From NCBI GenBank assembly GCA_051646055.1, contig JBOFCM010000157.1:1-5152 (forward strand): a DNA stretch of 5,152 nt, given 5' to 3'. A model generated the notes under the pieces. It did not search any database. It saw only the letters and a list, made by a program, of their open reading frames with translations, and was not told where the DNA came from. This document shows, one piece after another, positions 4,886-5,152 of this stretch. The DNA comes from JAGNZR01 sp051646055. GTDB taxonomy: Bacteria > Fusobacteriota > Fusobacteriia > Fusobacteriales > Fusobacteriaceae. Position numbers and translations under genes: made by a program. Within the stretch, counting starts at the first letter, position 1; each line of letters begins with the position of its first letter.

Positions 4886-5152
4886 TTAATTATTTTTTAA
4901 AAGAATGAATTCCTGCTTTATTTTTTTTAATTTTTCTCTGTCTGATAAAATTTCGGCAGCAGATAGTGCTGATGCCGCCACAGACTGGTAGAGTTTTTTA
5001 TAGGCATATTCTCCGTCGAGATACTGTAGGATTTCACTTTCAGGTACAGTGGCCGAAATGGAAGAATCAAGTGAAAGTTCAAAGTAAAGGGTAGGGCAGA
5101 TCTGACTCACATTTCCAATATCTGTAGAGCCACCGCTACCATGAGATACTTT
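4886..5152 (-). CDS. M20-family amidohydrolase/peptidase, C-terminal fragment
   Basis: The frame is open from the right edge of the window to TAA at 4888-4886, giving the last 88 residues of a longer protein. It begins KVSHGSGGSTDIGNVSQICP. The GSTDxGNVSxxxP signature is typical of the C-terminal catalytic-domain segment of M20 metallohydrolases of the AbgB/PM20D2 kind, which cleave amide bonds of small acylated amino acids or dipeptides. The C-terminal helix with SVAASALSAAEILSD also fits that family. A GTG at 5110 could be taken as a start for a 74-residue protein, but the signature begins upstream of it, so the gene is simply cut by the window. The usual late His metal ligand is not evident in these residues. 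Substrate and start are unknown. It is separated from the MATE operon by a terminator. Confidence 0.8.
   Translation of the reverse strand, partial: KVSHGSGGSTDIGNVSQICPTLYFELSLDSSISATVPESEILQYLDGEYAYKKLYQSVAASALSAAEILSDREKLKKIKQEFILLKNN

Noticed and set aside
4886..5110. Independent 74-residue protein starting at GTG 5110
   Set aside because: The frame is open to the window edge and the M20 signature spans the GTG, so this is an internal codon of a truncated larger gene.
1..5152. CRISPR array, tRNA, rRNA, insertion sequence or attachment site
   Set aside because: No regularly spaced repeats, cloverleaf-like or rRNA-like sequence, transposase gene or flanking inverted repeats were seen on either strand.

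Overview
The window is AT-rich bacterial DNA in which every convincing gene lies on the minus strand, so the biological order runs from position 5152 down to 1. Strong AGGAGG-type ribosome sites, sigma70-like promoters and T-rich intrinsic terminators suggest a low-GC Firmicute or Fusobacteriota-like organism. The dihydroxy-acid dehydratase resembles the E. coli oxygen-labile type, which would suit an anaerobe, but the lineage assignment is an inference with modest confidence.

Layout in transcription order: (i) the C-terminal end of an M20-family amidohydrolase/peptidase (5152-4886), closed by an intrinsic terminator (4806-4851). (ii) A two-gene drug-response operon: a MATE multidrug transporter (4716-3334) followed 9 nt later by a MerR-family regulator (3324-2512) with a BmrR/GyrI-like C-terminal region. 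Its promoter has the 19-bp -35/-10 spacer and imperfect dyad typical of MerR-activated promoters, so the regulator probably controls its own operon. (iii) A branched-chain amino acid operon: promoter (2466-2494), a roughly 240-nt leader, ilvD (2216-561), then ilvB (551 to beyond position 1).

The most interesting part is the ilvD leader, which has no previously called gene. It encodes a 20-residue peptide with a good ribosome site, five consecutive Ile codons and seven Ile in total. After it come a strong hairpin and a textbook intrinsic terminator just ahead of ilvD. A third pairing would disrupt the terminator. This is the architecture of ribosome-mediated transcription attenuation responding to isoleucine supply. 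The spacing between the Ile codons and the first hairpin is longer than in the classical enteric examples, so the exact switching mechanism is unclear.

In both operons the stop codon of the first gene is embedded in the ribosome site of the second (ilvD/ilvB and MATE/merR), pointing to translational coupling. No CRISPR array, tRNA, rRNA or insertion sequence is visible.
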